A stretch of DNA of 64,000 nt from Nocardioides xinjiangensis (GCF_017916455.1 NZ_JAFMSY010000001.1:1967977-2031976); one strand, 5' to 3'; positions 1 through 12,912 are shown, counted from the stretch's first letter. The notes: generated from the letters alone by a model not told the origin. Program-made: numbers and translations.

Positions 1-1
1 G

Positions 2-67
2 GAGAAGACCGACCGGGAGATCCCGCTCTTCCTGCTCGAGCGGGCTGACGCGCCGGCCGGCTCGTAG
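2..67 (+). CDS. 3' end of a possible deazaflavin (F420)-dependent nitroreductase-family protein
   Basis: Only the last 21 codons lie in the window, ending at TAG 65-67. The readable tail is EKTDREIPLFLLE followed by a short variable end. A tail of the form KTDREIP-V/L-hydrophobic-LE is common at the C-terminus of small actinobacterial F420-binding split-barrel reductases (Ddn-like), and that is the only basis for the call. A GC-rich hairpin follows within 12 bases, consistent with a gene end. The catalytic part is outside the window, so the family assignment is tentative. Confidence 0.4.
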   Translation, partial: EKTDREIPLFLLERADAPAGS

Positions 68-78
68 GGCTGCTGCCC

Positions 79-109
79 GGCTCGGCTCGTCGGGTCGGGC
101 CGCCGAGCC
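79..109 (+). terminator. GC-rich hairpin after the first partial gene
   Basis: GGCTCGGC at 79-86 pairs perfectly with GCCGAGCC at 102-109 across a 15-nt loop, 12 bases after the stop at 67. There is no T-run, which is usual for intrinsic terminators in high-GC actinobacteria. Confidence 0.45.
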
Positions 110-178
110 CGGCGCGTCAGCCGGGCCGGTGGGCTGTGCTCGTCGGCGGGACTCGCGGGACGTGCGAGCGTGGGCCTG

Positions 179-358
179 TCAGCTGGGCTGGGGCGGGGAC
201 GGGTCGGCGCCGTCCACCGTGGCCTCGTCGTCGTTGTCGCGGTGCGCCGCGGTCTCGGGATCGGGGTCGACGTGGGCGGGCGCCTCGGGCTCGAACGGGT
301 CGGCCGGCTGCGGCGACCCGGCCTCCTCGGGCATGTCGGGCTGTACGTCCTGGCTCAT
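179..358 (-). CDS. small acidic, proline-rich hypothetical protein (59 aa)
   Basis: This open frame is below 60 residues. ATG at 358-356 is preceded on the minus strand by GAGAGGACG, a good Shine-Dalgarno, and the frame stops with TGA at 181-179. The product is 59 residues, rich in D, E and P with no hydrophobic segment, starting MSQDVQPDMPEEAGS. Such composition suggests an intrinsically disordered cytoplasmic protein. I recognise no family. The ribosome binding site and biased composition favour a real gene, but overlapping frames on both strands in this very GC-rich stretch keep the confidence moderate. Confidence 0.45.
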   Translation of the reverse strand: MSQDVQPDMPEEAGSPQPADPFEPEAPAHVDPDPETAAHRDNDDEATVDGADPSPPQPS

Positions 359-424
359 CGGGCGTCCTCTCGTCGGGTGCGTCGGGGTACCCGGGCAGCG
401 TAGGCGGTATGCCGGGTAGGGCAG

Positions 425-532
425 ATGCGGCGGGCGCGGGGTGGGCGCGGGCCGGGCCGGGCGCGGGGCGGGCGCGGGCCGGGCGCGGGCCGGGCGCGCC
501 AGAGCGCGCGAGACCGGGCCGGGCGCGGACTT
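425..532. repeat. low-complexity GGGC/GCGCGGGCC tract
   Basis: About 100 bases are built almost only from repeated GGGCCGGGCGCG-like words with nearly no A or T. No credible gene is present: every frame here is open on both strands and gives Arg/Gly/Pro-rich shadows. The tract separates the small acidic gene from the 65-bp repeat element. Confidence 0.6.
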
Positions 533-544
533 CGTGAGCGTGTC

Positions 545-609
545 GCGAACTTATCGAGGCCTGCACGCCCCCGGAAGTTCGCAATCCCCCGCTTAAGCGG
601 GGGATTCGA
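545..609 (+). repeat. 65-bp double-hairpin repeat element, copy 1
   Basis: The element contains two adjacent perfect dyads. GCGAACTT at 545-552 pairs with AAGTTCGC at 575-582, and AATCCCCCGCTT/AAGCGGGGGATT forms a 24-nt palindrome at 583-606. A second copy lies at 14053-14117 in the opposite orientation and aligns without gaps. This copy sits 59 nt past the stop of the minus-strand ACT-domain gene, so relative to that gene it has the same orientation and place as copy 2 has to its own upstream gene. Confidence 0.8.
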
Positions 610-615
610 AGAAGG

Positions 616-639
616 CCCGGACCCGGACCCGGACCCGGA
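616..639 (+). repeat. hexanucleotide tandem repeat (CCCGGA)4
   Basis: Four perfect CCCGGA units directly follow the 65-bp element, in the gap before the 3' end of the ACT-domain gene. No gene or promoter is visible in it. Confidence 0.85.
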
Positions 640-668
640 CGCCCCGGCCGCGGAGGCGCCCCCCGGGC

Positions 669-1274
669 TCAGCCCCGGCTGATCGTGGTCGCGAGCCCGA
701 GCAGGTGCGACAGCCGGGCCAGCTCGGAGTCGAGGAACTCGGGACCACCGCGGCGGCCCATCAGCACCAGGTCGTCGCCGAAGGGGGCGGCGCACTCGAC
801 GTAGACGTCGTCGCCCGGCAGCCGGGTCGGGGACTGGACCTGTCCGACCGTGAACTCGGTCGGGGCGGCGTCGGTGGCGTGGACGACCGCGACGCCCGTC
901 CCGCTCGGCCGCACGCGCGCCGCCCAGTCGACGCGGAACGCGATGGGCAGCAGGTCGACCAGTCGGTCGCCGGCCGAGGCGGGGTCCTCGGTGAGCGCCT
1001 CGACGACCTCGAGGTCGAGGAACAGGTTCCCGCCGGCCGCGTAGCGGTTGATCCACAGGACGCTGACCCCGTCGAGCACGCTGCAGGCGGAGACGACGGA
1101 GTCGGGCATCGTGCTCGGCGCCATCTCGAGCAGCACGTCGTCGACGGCGAAGCCGTCACGCTTCTCGACGATCTCGATCGCCTCGATGTCGCCGCCGGCC
1201 TCACCGATCGCGCTCGCGACGCGACCCAGCGACCCGGGGACGTCCGGGAGCTCCACGCGCATCAGGTAGGGCAT
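669..1274 (-). CDS. ACT-domain amino-acid-binding protein (201 aa)
   Basis: The N-terminus, MPYLMRVELPDVPGSLGRVA, is a typical ACT-domain first strand and helix, including the D-x-PGSLG ligand-loop motif at residues 10-16. The second half, from about residue 90, is a divergent repeat that ends without recognisable catalytic residues. Stand-alone ACT proteins of this size in actinobacteria are thought to bind amino acids and act as regulators or sensors; no enzyme domain is attached here. The gene is monocistronic on the minus strand, downstream of recD in the same direction with a 65-nt gap. The specific ligand is unknown. Confidence 0.75.
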   Translation of the reverse strand: MPYLMRVELPDVPGSLGRVASAIGEAGGDIEAIEIVEKRDGFAVDDVLLEMAPSTMPDSVVSACSVLDGVSVLWINRYAAGGNLFLDLEVVEALTEDPASAGDRLVDLLPIAFRVDWAARVRPSGTGVAVVHATDAAPTEFTVGQVQSPTRLPGDDVYVECAAPFGDDLVLMGRRGGPEFLDSELARLSHLLGLATTISRG

Positions 1275-1339
1275 GGCTCGAGGCTATCGGCCCGGTGTGT
1301 CGAGGAGGTTTCGCCGTCCACCAGCGGCGTGGCGGCGGG

Positions 1340-3138
1340 TCAGGGCGCGTCGCGCAGGCGTACGGCGAGCCCGCTCGCGCGCTGGGCGCGCCGGCCGATC
1401 GCGGCGCGCACCGCGTCCTCGGACCCCACCACCCGCACCCGTCGGCGTGCCCGGGTGACGGCGGTGTAGAACAGCTCGCGGGTCAGCAGCCGGGACCCCT
1501 CGTCGGGGAGCAGCACCGTCACCTCGTCGACCTGGCTGCCCTGGCTCTTGTGGATCGTCATCGCGTGCATCGTCTGGGCGGCGCCGAGCCGGGCGGGAGC
1601 GACGAGGGTCGGCGCCGCGTCGGCCGTCGGGAACGCGACCCGCGGGCCGTCGTCGGTGAGGACCACCACGCCGGAGTCGCCGTTGTAGAGGCCCAGGGCG
1701 TAGTCGTTCGCCGTGACGAGGACCGGTCGGCCGGGGTACGCCGGGTCGTGGACGGCGTCGCCGGTCTCGGCGGCCAGCCAGGCCTCGATGCGCCGGTTCC
1801 AGTGCTCCACGCCAGCGGGACCGTCGCGGTGCGCGCACAGCATCCGGTGGGTCTCCAGCACGCGGAGGGCGTGCGCGGCGTCGCCGGACCTCGCCGCGTC
1901 CCGGGCGGCGAGGGCGGACGGCAGCGTGGCCGCACGGATCGCAGCGGACGGCTGCTCGTCGGCGACCCAGTGGACGGCGTCGTCGCCCGAGGCCAGGATC
2001 TCCAGCGCCTCGTCGGCGTCGGCGTCGCGGACCGCGCGGGCCAGCGCGCCGATGCGGTCGCCGAAGCGGTGGGAGGTGCGCAGCGCGACGACCGGTGAGT
2101 CCGCGCGCGGTGCGAAGCCCGCGACGAGGTCGCCGAGCACGGCGCCGGCCTCGACCGAGGACAGCTGGTCGGGGTCGCCGACCAGCACCAGGCGGGTGTC
2201 GGGCCGGACCGCCTCCAGCAGCCTGGCCATCATCGTCAGCGACACCATCGACGTCTCGTCGACCACGACCACGTCGGCCGCGAGCCGGTTGCCGCGGTGG
2301 TGGCGGAAGCGCGTCTCGCTGTCGGGGCGGCGACCCAGCAGGCGGTGCAGGGTCATCGACTGCAGGCCGGCCAGCCAGGTGCGCTCCTCGTCGGTGAACC
2401 GGTCGGGCTCGCCCTCGCGGCGCCGGGTCGCCTCGCCCAGCGACTCCTGCAGCCGCGCCGACGCCTTGCCGGTGGGTGCCGTCAGCGCGACCCGCAGCGG
2501 CGGGCCGTCGACGGGGTGCTGGGCACGCAGCGCGACGAGGAGCCCCGCCACGGTCGTGGTCTTGCCGGTGCCCGGACCACCGGTGAGAACGGTGGTCCAC
2601 TGCCCGGCGGTGCGCAGCCCGGCCTCGCGCTGCTCGGCGTACTGCTCGCCGGGGAACACGCGGTGCAGGACGGGGGCGAGCGCCTCCGGGACGGGCGGCG
2701 GCGTGCGGGCCGCCCGCTCGGCCAGGTCGCGGAGCACCTGGGACTCCTGCTCGTGGTAGCGATCGAGGTAGACCAGCCCGTGCTCCCAGCGCACGACGCC
2801 GTGCTCCACGAGCGGGCTGGCGGCCAGTGCGGCCGCCCAGCGCCCGGTCTCGGGCCACGGCAGCGCCGCGACCGCGTCGTCCTCGCCCGCGGCGGCCGCG
2901 ACGGAGCCGGCCGCCCCCGCCAGGTCGAGGCACACGGAGCCGGAGCGTACGGCCCGGCACGCCAGGGCGACGGCCAGCAGCACCTCGTCGTCGGCCTCGC
3001 GCGTGAGCAGCCCGACGGCGCGCGCGACGTGGACGTCGCCCGCGGTGAGGATGCCGGCGGCGTTGAACTCGCCCAGCAGCCCGGTGGCCGCGAGCGCGAA
3101 GCGCGGGTCGGCGGGGTCGGTGGTCTCCCAGATCTCCG

Positions 3139-3142
<4 letters not shown>
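1340..3142 (-). CDS. recD: exodeoxyribonuclease V alpha subunit RecD (600 aa)
   Basis: This is the 5'-3' helicase subunit of the RecBCD double-strand-break repair complex. Superfamily 1 helicase motifs appear in order: Walker A GGPGTGKTTT near residue 187, DETSM near 290, GDPDQLSSVEAG, and near the C-terminus TIHKSQGSQ and FYTAVTRARRRV. The length is normal for RecD. The start is GTG at 3142-3140, overlapping the recB TGA by 4 nt, which suggests translational coupling. A much longer open frame continues upstream inside recB, but that is a GC-driven shadow; the MTEIW-type N-terminus begins at the coupled GTG. It is the last gene of the recC-recB-recD operon. Confidence 0.93.
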
Positions 3143-6548
<3,406 letters not shown>

Positions 6549-6552
<4 letters not shown>

Positions 6553-9500
6553 AGCGGCTGCACCACCTCGTGCTCGAGCAGCGGCTGCCACAGCGCCCAG
6601 GCGTAGCGACCCAGGCGGTGCCGCTCCGTGCCGGGGTCGCCGGGCCGGGGCGGGCTGCAGAGCACGTCGAAGGGGGCCTGCTCGCCCCAGGCCAGCCGGT
6701 GCCAGGCGTCGGCGTCCTCGGTGGGCACCGGGGTCTCGCTGAATCGGGGCGTCGTCCACTCCCGGTCGGCGGCGCGGTCGGCGTCGGCGTTGCCGCGGCC
6801 GGCGACCTCGTGGACGTGCTCGGCGGCCCACGCCAGCGACGTCTTGGGCGGTGCCGGCAGGGGCTCGCACAGCCCCGCCGCCCGGATCTCGAGCAGCCGG
6901 TCGAGCCACCCGCGCGCCTCGTGCTCGGCGAGCGGCCCGATGCGCGCCACCTGGCCGCCGTTGCGGCCGCGGCCGATGCTGTGGACGGTCCAGTTCTCGT
7001 CGGGCAGGCCGGCGGCGAGCGCGAGCGCGTCGATCCAGCCGGCGACGCGGTGCTTCGCGGCGAGCCGCGAGTAGGTGACGGTCACGAGGTGGTTGCCGAA
7101 CAGGTCGTCGACCGTGCCGGTGACCCGGCGCCCGCCGAGGTCGATGTCGACGTCGACGGTGCGCGGCGCCCCCCGACGGGCCGCGAGCCCTGCGGTGACC
7201 AGCGGTCGCACCTGCTCGACGATGGAGCCCAGCACCGACTCGCCCAGGCAGCGCGGGGGCAGCAGCCCCCGCAGCTGCTCGGCCGTCATGGCCTGCGCCG
7301 GGTCGGCCCCGGCGAGCACGTCGCGGATCAGCCGGTCGCCGACGTCCCAGCGCTCGAGGCCGTCGAGCTCGATGGGAACGGCGTCGGACAGCTCGTCGGC
7401 GGCCAGCGGCGTGGACACCCGCAGCCGGCGCCGCAGGAACGAGCGGACCGGGTGGGCGAAGAACTCGTGGAGGTCGGCGAGCGCCACCTCGGTGTCGTCG
7501 CCGGCGGGGGCGGGAAGGGACTCCGCGACGACCTCGCGGACCACCGGCCGTTGGTCGCGGGCGGCGAGGGCGCCGGCCAGCGACGTCCGGTCGAAGGTGA
7601 ACGGCTCGTCGGTGAGGGTCAGGTGCGGCACGCCCGGCGGCCGGTCGCGGCCGGCCAGCAGGTTGGCCTCGTCGAAGGGCTGCAGGGGGTGGAAGACCCG
7701 CGCCTGGTCCTGGACGCGTCCGCCGTCGGCGGCGGTGGCAGTGACGTCGAGGGTGTCGAGGAGCTCGCCGAGCGGGACCGCGGGCGGCCGGTCGGCGCCG
7801 GTGTGCTCGCCGCGGCCGGTGTAGGTGACGACCAGGGTCTGCCCGGCGGCGGCGATGGCGTCGAGGAAGAGCTGGCGGTCCTCGGCGCGGACGTCGCGCT
7901 CACCGGTCAGGGGCGCCCGTGCGAGGACGTCGTCGCCGTCGATGCTGTCGAGTCGCGGGAAGACGCCGTCGTCGAGGCCGAGCAGGCACACCACGCGGTG
8001 CGGGACCGAACGCATCGGCACCATGGTGCAGACCGTCAGGGTGCCGGTGCGGAAGTTGGCCCGCGTCGGCCGGCTCCGCAGCCGGTGGGCCAGCAGGGCC
8101 CGGACGTCGGCGTGCCGCAGGACGGTGCGCTCGGCGCCGCCGTCGACCACGCTGGAGCCGATGCGCGCGAGCTCGCGGTCGAACTGGGCCACCTGCCAGG
8201 TGTCGTCGGGCAGCGTGCGGGTGAGGCTGTGCACGCCGCCGGCGAGGGCGTCGGTCCACTCCCCGGCGGACGTGGCTGCGCGCGCACGGTCGAGGGTCCG
8301 CTCGAGCCGGTCGACGTACTCCACGAAGCGGCCGAGCAGGTCGAGCTGGGCGTCGCCGACGTCGTCGAGCGGGAGGGCGTCGCCGACGAAGCGGTGGCCG
8401 CTGCCGGACATCGCCGCGCCTAGCAGCATCCGCCGCAGGCCGGACTGCCAGGTGTTGTCGGCCAGGGCGAGACCGAACCGTCCACGGTGGGCGGGGTCCT
8501 GCCCCCACCGGACGGCGGCGCCGCGCACCCAGCGCTGCGCCTGCTCGAGCTCGTCGTCGTCGAAGCCGAACCGTCGCCGCACCGGCTCGGTGCCGGCGAG
8601 GTCGAGCACCTCGGTGGCGGTGAAGCGGCCGCCGGCGAGCTCGACGAGCGTCGCGGCCATCGCGAGCAGCGGGTTGGTCGCGCCCGGCGACCGGTCCGCC
8701 AGCCGGACGCGCAGCTCGTGGGCGGGGTGCCCGGCGCCCCCGGCGAGGTCGGCGAGGCCGAAGGCGGCGGAGATCAGCGGTGCGTAGGACTCCACGTCGG
8801 GGCACATGACGACGATGTCGCGTGGCTCGAGGGTCGGGTCGTCGGCCAGCAGGCCGACCAGCACCTCCCGCAGGACGTCGACCTGGCGGGCCGCGCCGTG
8901 GCAGGCGTGCACCTGCACCGACCGGTCCGCGCGGGCGACGACCCGCGCGGCGCGCTCCTCGGCGGACGGCAGCCGATCGGCGCGGAGGTCGGCCTGCAGC
9001 CACCCGAGCAGCGAGTCGGGCGGTGGTCCGGCACCGAGCGGGGCCGCCTCGGCGGCGCCGGTCGCCCCGAGGGTCCGGCGCAGCTCCCGGGCGTCGCGGC
9101 CGAGCGAGGCGAGCAGGGGATGGCGCACCAGGGCCGCCGAGGTGTCGGCCGCCCGCGGCACCGGCCCCTCCGCTGCGGTGGGCGCGAGCGACTGCCACGA
9201 CCGGGGCGAGACCTGCGGGAGCCACAGGTGCACGTCGCGCACCTCACCGAGCGCTCCGACGAGCTCGGCCTCGGTGCGCGGGATGCGGGTGTGCCCGAAC
9301 AGCGAGAGCCGGGGCGGCAGGTCGACCCCGTCGCCGCCGGAGCGCAGCAGGGCCAGCGTGTCGAGGTGCCGCTGGTCGGGAGGTGGTGCGCCCACCCGGG
9401 ACACCAGCCGACGCCACAGCTCGGCCTGCCACCTGAGGTCGTCGGGCACCGGGCCGCCCGCCCCGTCGGTGTCGCGACCGGCGCGCCAGTCGGTGACCAG

Positions 9501-9962
9501 CTGCGGCCGCTGGACGGCGTAGCGGTGGTAGAGGCCGGCGAGCCGGTGCGCGACGGAGTAGCGCCGGGCCGAGCGCTCGTCCGCCGGGTCGCCGCCACCG
9601 AGGTGGTCGGTGAGCGCCTCGAAGCCCGGCTCGCCCATCGCGTCGTCGACGACCTCCAGCAGCGGCCACGCCAGCGCGTCGGGCTGCCAGGGGTCCGAGT
9701 CCTCGGTGCCGAGCAGCAGCGTCACCAGCGAGCGCGGGCTGACGAACCGCACGCCGGCGCACACGCCGTCGGCGGCGCGCTCGCCGGTGCCGAGCCGGTG
9801 GGAGAGCCGCTGGGTCAGCCAGCGCTCGACCCCTCGGGCGGGCACGACGACGACCTCGCGCGCGAAGGGGTCGGGGAGCGGGGTGACCAGCAGGCCCGCG
9901 AGGCCGTCGGCCAGCGCGTCGGTGCGCTCGGCGGTGTGGAGGTGCAAGGTCACGGGCAGCAC
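6549..9962 (-). CDS. recC: exodeoxyribonuclease V gamma subunit RecC (1137 aa)
   Basis: RecC is the scaffold and Chi-recognition subunit of RecBCD. The N-terminus MLPVTLHLHTAERTDALADG and the following VVVPARGVERWLTQRLSHRLG are typical of RecC, in which helicase folds persist without working Walker motifs. Other family landmarks are CHGAARQVDVLREVL, YAPLISAAFG, MRSVPHRVVCLLGLDDGVFPR and FAHPVRSFLRRRL. The ATG at 9962 is the first gene start of a three-gene operon whose members overlap by 4 nt (recC, recB, recD). About 70 bases with no clear promoter motif separate it from the next minus-strand gene. Confidence 0.94.
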
Positions 9963-10032
9963 CCTACGAGCGGGTGCCGACAGCGCCTGTCGGTCGCGGC
10001 CCGATCCTGGGGACGACGAGGACCGTCCGGGG

Positions 10033-10167
10033 TCAGGAAGCCCGGTTGTAGACGAGGATCAGCAGGGCGAGGACGACCAGCAGCGACACGACGGCAGCCG
10101 TGATGATCAGGGGGCGGCCCGACTGCTTGGTCGGGTCGACGCGGTTGGGATCCTGGCCTTGGGTCAT
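10033..10167 (-). CDS. small single-pass membrane protein (44 aa)
   Basis: The most likely start is ATG at 10167, giving MTQGQDPNRVDPTKQSGRP, a polar N-terminus, followed by one transmembrane helix (ITAAVVSLLVVLALLILVY) and a three-residue tail NRAS. A longer reading upstream is Ala/Gly/Arg-rich and looks like non-coding frame. No strong Shine-Dalgarno is visible. Small actinobacterial proteins with this one-helix layout are common and uncharacterised, and I assign no function. Confidence 0.55.
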   Translation of the reverse strand: MTQGQDPNRVDPTKQSGRPLIITAAVVSLLVVLALLILVYNRAS

Positions 10168-10282
10168 GCGTGGTCCGTACCCAGCAGGTCGGGCCGCATG
10201 CGCGGCGGCCGCCGGGGCGCGGCCGCCGCCGCTGGCGACCACCGGGAGGTGGCCGCCGGCGAGGGCGGGCGCGGGCGGACGG

Positions 10283-10456
10283 TCAGTGCTTGAAGGCGTC
10301 CTTGACCTTCTCGCCGGCCTGCTTCAGGTCGGCGCCCATCTGGTCGCCCTTGCCCTCGGCCTCGAGCTGCTCGTCGTCGGTGGCCTTGCCGGTGTGCTCC
10401 TTGGCCTTGCCCTTGAGCTCGTCGGCCTTGTTGTCGAACTTGTCGTCCAAACCCAT
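10283..10456 (-). CDS. CsbD family stress-response protein (57 aa)
   Basis: The protein MGLDDKFDNKADELKGKAKE is a clear CsbD-like sequence: short, charged, Lys/Glu/Asp/Gln-rich and predicted helical, with the family pattern KGKxKExxGKAT followed by DEQLEAEGKGDQ. CsbD proteins accumulate in general stress and stationary phase; their biochemical role is unknown. The start at 10456 is set by the excellent ribosome binding site GGGAGGAAC just upstream; an 84-codon longer reading has no such site. Neighbours on both sides are small membrane proteins on the same strand. Confidence 0.85.
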   Translation of the reverse strand: MGLDDKFDNKADELKGKAKEHTGKATDDEQLEAEGKGDQMGADLKQAGEKVKDAFKH

Positions 10457-10573
10457 CGTCGTTCCTCCCTCTGAGGTCGGTGCGGACCGGGGTGGCCCTG
10501 CCTCCAACGTGCCACGCAGGGGCACGGGCAACGACACCCGTGTGGGTGGGCTCGGGTGGGCGGCCGCGCGTCG

Positions 10574-10753
10574 TCACGGGGCGGGCGACGACGCCGGACC
10601 GGGGTCGTCCGACGCGCCGAGGGCGGGCCGGGCGCGTTCCGGGCGGACGAGGCGGATCTCCTCCGCGCGCTGGGCGTCCAGCCGCCAGATGACGGCGCAG
10701 CCGACGATGGCGACGAGGATCGCGACCGTGCTGATGAGGATCATGCTGACCAT
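10574..10753 (-). CDS. small membrane protein with charged tail (59 aa)
   Basis: ATG at 10753 follows the Shine-Dalgarno CAGGAGAC. The product starts MVSMILISTVAILVAIVG, one hydrophobic helix reaching about residue 23 (VIW), then has a basic and acidic soluble tail ending in DDPGPASSPAP. No family is recognised. It is divergent from the MerR-DICT regulator, and the AT-rich shared gap contains a dyad, so it is a candidate target of that regulator. The frame is below 60 codons, so length-filtered gene calling would miss it. Confidence 0.55.
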   Translation of the reverse strand: MVSMILISTVAILVAIVGCAVIWRLDAQRAEEIRLVRPERARPALGASDDPGPASSPAP

Positions 10754-10789
10754 GGGAGTCTCCTGACACAGGGGGTGGATGGAAAACTT

Positions 10790-10809
10790 CTACATACCTG
10801 TATAAGTAG
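10790..10809. promoter_or_regulatory. AT-rich divergent operator/promoter of the MerR-DICT gene
   Basis: In a very GC-rich region, 10782-10825 is AT-rich. CTAC at 10790-10793 pairs with GTAG at 10806-10809, with a further TA/TA match inside and a nested ATAC-CT-GTAT dyad. On the minus strand TTGCAG and TATGTA are separated by 16 nt, a plausible -35/-10 pair for the small membrane protein gene. MerR-family proteins usually bind dyads between or beside such elements. Binding by the neighbouring regulator is inferred from position only. Confidence 0.45.
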
Positions 10810-10889
10810 TTTCTGCAAGAAGCGCAAGGGTTGCCGACGCATCCGCGGCGCGGCGGGACGCCGGCGCGTGGACCGGGACTGACGGAGGA

Positions 10890-11714
10890 GTGGTGGTGGA
10901 GGGCTTCAGCATCGGCGTGCTGGCCGAGCGTGCCGGCGTGACACCCGGGGTGCTGCGCACGTGGGAGAACCGGTTCGGCTTCCCGTCCGGGACCCGCTCG
11001 GCATCGGGGCACCGACGCTTCACCGACGCCGATCTCGAGATGGTGCGCCAGGTGCTGGCGGCGCGGGCTGCCGGCGCACCGCTGCAGCTGGCGATCGACG
11101 CGGTCGTCCGCGGTGGCGGCGCCCCGAGGCGCTCCGTCTACGCCGCCGCCGCGCAGGAGGCGCGACCGCTCAGGCTCGGTCGGCGGTCACTGGTGGCCGC
11201 CTCGCACGCCGTCGAGGACGAGTGCCTGGCCCGGGGCGAGCGCGCCGTGGTCCTCGGCGCCTTCCAGGTCGGTCACCGGTACGCCGCCTCGGAGCACCGG
11301 TGGGCCGAGCTGGGCCGGACGGCCGCGTGGGCGGCCGTGCTGGCCGACTTCGGCGACGGAGAGCGCGAGGCGGGAGGCTCGCCCGCCCGCTACCAGCTGC
11401 CCGCGGACTCCCCGCTCCGCCGCGAGTGGGCCGTGGTCTGCCTGGGCGAGTCGTACGCCGCCGTGGTGGCGGCGTGGGAGGTGCCGGTCGTCCCCGGGGC
11501 CGCCCCTTCCTACGAGGCGGTGATCAGCACGCACCGGGGCGCAGCCAAGGCGGCGGCCGGGGTGCTGGTGAGCGCCGTGCGCTCCGTCGGGGGCACGGTC
11601 CCGGACGAGGCGGCGCGGGTGGTCGAGGACCCGGCGCCGGGGCCGGCGACCTCGGCGGCTGACGCCGACCGGACCTGGCTGCGCGTGCTCGCGGAGCTCG
11701 ACCCGCTGAGGTGA
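10890..11714 (+). CDS. MerR family transcriptional regulator with C-terminal DICT sensory domain (274 aa)
   Basis: Residues about 5-75 form a MerR winged helix: FSIGVLAERAGVTPGVLRTWENRFGFP, then SGHRRFTDADLEMVRQV. From about residue 95 to the end the sequence fits a DICT domain (SHAVEDECLARGERAVVLGAFQ, then a TAAWAAVLADF-like strand), a module known in actinobacterial and cyanobacterial regulators and proposed to sense a signal, possibly light-related. GTG codons occur at 10890, 10893 and 10896; the GGAGGAG just upstream is best spaced for 10896, so the true N-terminus may be two residues shorter. It is divergent from a small membrane protein gene and probably autoregulated. Confidence 0.85.
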   Translation: MVVEGFSIGVLAERAGVTPGVLRTWENRFGFPSGTRSASGHRRFTDADLEMVRQVLAARAAGAPLQLAIDAVVRGGGAPRRSVYAAAAQEARPLRLGRRSLVAASHAVEDECLARGERAVVLGAFQVGHRYAASEHRWAELGRTAAWAAVLADFGDGEREAGGSPARYQLPADSPLRREWAVVCLGESYAAVVAAWEVPVVPGAAPSYEAVISTHRGAAKAAAGVLVSAVRSVGGTVPDEAARVVEDPAPGPATSAADADRTWLRVLAELDPLR

Positions 11715-11790
11715 GCGGGCCCCAAGCGGTGCGCCCGCACTCACCCGTGGGGAGGTTGGCGGCCCGGACGGAGTGAGTACCGTCCCGGTG

Positions 11791-12252
11791 ATGACGAAGG
11801 GCAGGCGGGACGAGACCCCCCAGGAGCGAGCGGACCGGAACTGGAACGACCTCCTGCAGGAGCTGCGTGTGAGTCAGACGGGCGTGCAGGTGCTTGCCGG
11901 CTTCCTCGCCACGCTGCCGTTCCAGGAGCGCTTCGAGGACCTCGACGCCTTCCAGCGCGGTTGGTACGTGGGGCTGCTCTCGCTGTCGTTCGCGACGGTC
12001 AGCGTGCTGCTGGCGCCGGTCGCGATCCATCGCCATGTCTTCCAGCGGGACGTGAAGGCCGAGCTCGTGCGGGCCGGCCACGTGCTGATGTCGGTGGCCC
12101 TCGCCCTGATCGGCCTGCTGCTCGGCGGCATCCTGTTCTTCATCGTCGACGTGGTGTACGACCGCAGCGCGGCCGCGTGGAGCGCCGTCGGGTCGGTGGT
12201 CGTCCTGGTCGGCCTGCTGGGCGTGCTGCCCCGGCGCGCGATCGGGGGCTGA
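11791..12252 (+). CDS. DUF6328-like small integral membrane protein (153 aa)
   Basis: The start MTKGRRDETPQERADRNWND is chosen at ATG 11791; an in-frame GTG at 11773 gives six extra residues without a better ribosome site. The N-terminal third is charged with the pattern RxDRNWNDLLQELRVSQTGVQ, followed by predicted transmembrane segments near residues 33-44, 58-78 and 96-145. This arrangement (acidic-basic N-terminal helix, QTGVQxLxGFL motif, four helices) matches actinobacterial DUF6328-type proteins of unknown function. It stands alone between two regulator genes. Confidence 0.65.
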   Translation: MTKGRRDETPQERADRNWNDLLQELRVSQTGVQVLAGFLATLPFQERFEDLDAFQRGWYVGLLSLSFATVSVLLAPVAIHRHVFQRDVKAELVRAGHVLMSVALALIGLLLGGILFFIVDVVYDRSAAAWSAVGSVVVLVGLLGVLPRRAIGG

Positions 12253-12333
12253 CCCTCGTTCTTGACGGGCCCCACGTGGGACCGTTTCCTACGGTGCTAA
12301 GGTTTCGACCTCTGCTACTGAGGAAGGACCGAG

Positions 12334-12912
12334 ATGCCCCGCGCAGGTCTCACCAGCGCCCGCGTCACCGAGGCGGCCGCCGGGCTCGCCGACGAGGCGG
12401 GCCTCGACCACGTGACGCTCGCCGCTCTCGCCAAGCACTTCGGCGTGGCCGCCCCGAGCCTCTACGCGCACGTCCGCAGCCAGGCCGACGTCCGCACCCG
12501 CGTCGCCCTCCTCGCGCTGGAGGAGACCGCGGACCGCATCGCCGCCGCGCTGGCGGGGGTGAGCGGCCGCGACGCGCTCGCCGCGATGGGCGGGGTGTGG
12601 CGCAGGTACGCCGTCGAGCACCCGGGCCGGTACGCCGCCACCCGGCTGCCGCTGGACGCGGCGACCGCCGCGGCGAGCGCCGGTCCCCGTCACGCGGAGC
12701 TCGTGCGGGCGACGCTGCGCGGCTACCGCCTCGGGGAGGACGACACCACCCACGCGGTCCGCCTGCTCGGGGCCACCTTCCACGGCTACGCCGCGCTCGA
12801 GGCCTCGGGTGCGTTCGGTCACGGCGCGGCCGGCACCCCGACGTCGGAGGAGTCCTGGCAGCGCGTCCTCGACGGGCTGGACGCGACCCTGACCTCCTGG
12901 GGGACACGATGA
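12334..12912 (+). CDS. TetR/AcrR family transcriptional regulator with WHG-type C-terminal domain (192 aa)
   Basis: The N-terminal helix-turn-helix is clear: residues 10-50 include VTEAAAGLADEAGLDHVTLA and HFGVAAPSLYAHVRSQADV. The C-terminal part (YAVEHPGRYAA, then HGYAALEASGAFG) matches the WHG domain of TetR regulators. The ATG at 12334 has the ribosome site GAGGAAGGACC. The stop overlaps the next gene's ATG by 4 nt (ATGA), so it is co-transcribed with the downstream SGNH hydrolase and very likely controls that operon. The ligand is unknown. Confidence 0.85.
   Translation: MPRAGLTSARVTEAAAGLADEAGLDHVTLAALAKHFGVAAPSLYAHVRSQADVRTRVALLALEETADRIAAALAGVSGRDALAAMGGVWRRYAVEHPGRYAATRLPLDAATAAASAGPRHAELVRATLRGYRLGEDDTTHAVRLLGATFHGYAALEASGAFGHGAAGTPTSEESWQRVLDGLDATLTSWGTR

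Noticed and set aside
616..639. Phase-variable repeat controlling a gene
   Set aside because: The (CCCGGA)4 tract lies between genes' 3' sides, in no promoter or coding frame that would be switched by unit loss or gain.
12290..12320. TetR operator CCTACGGTGCTAAGG upstream of the TetR gene
   Set aside because: The inverted repeat is imperfect (three paired ends, then mismatch), not better than expected by chance; kept only as a possibility.
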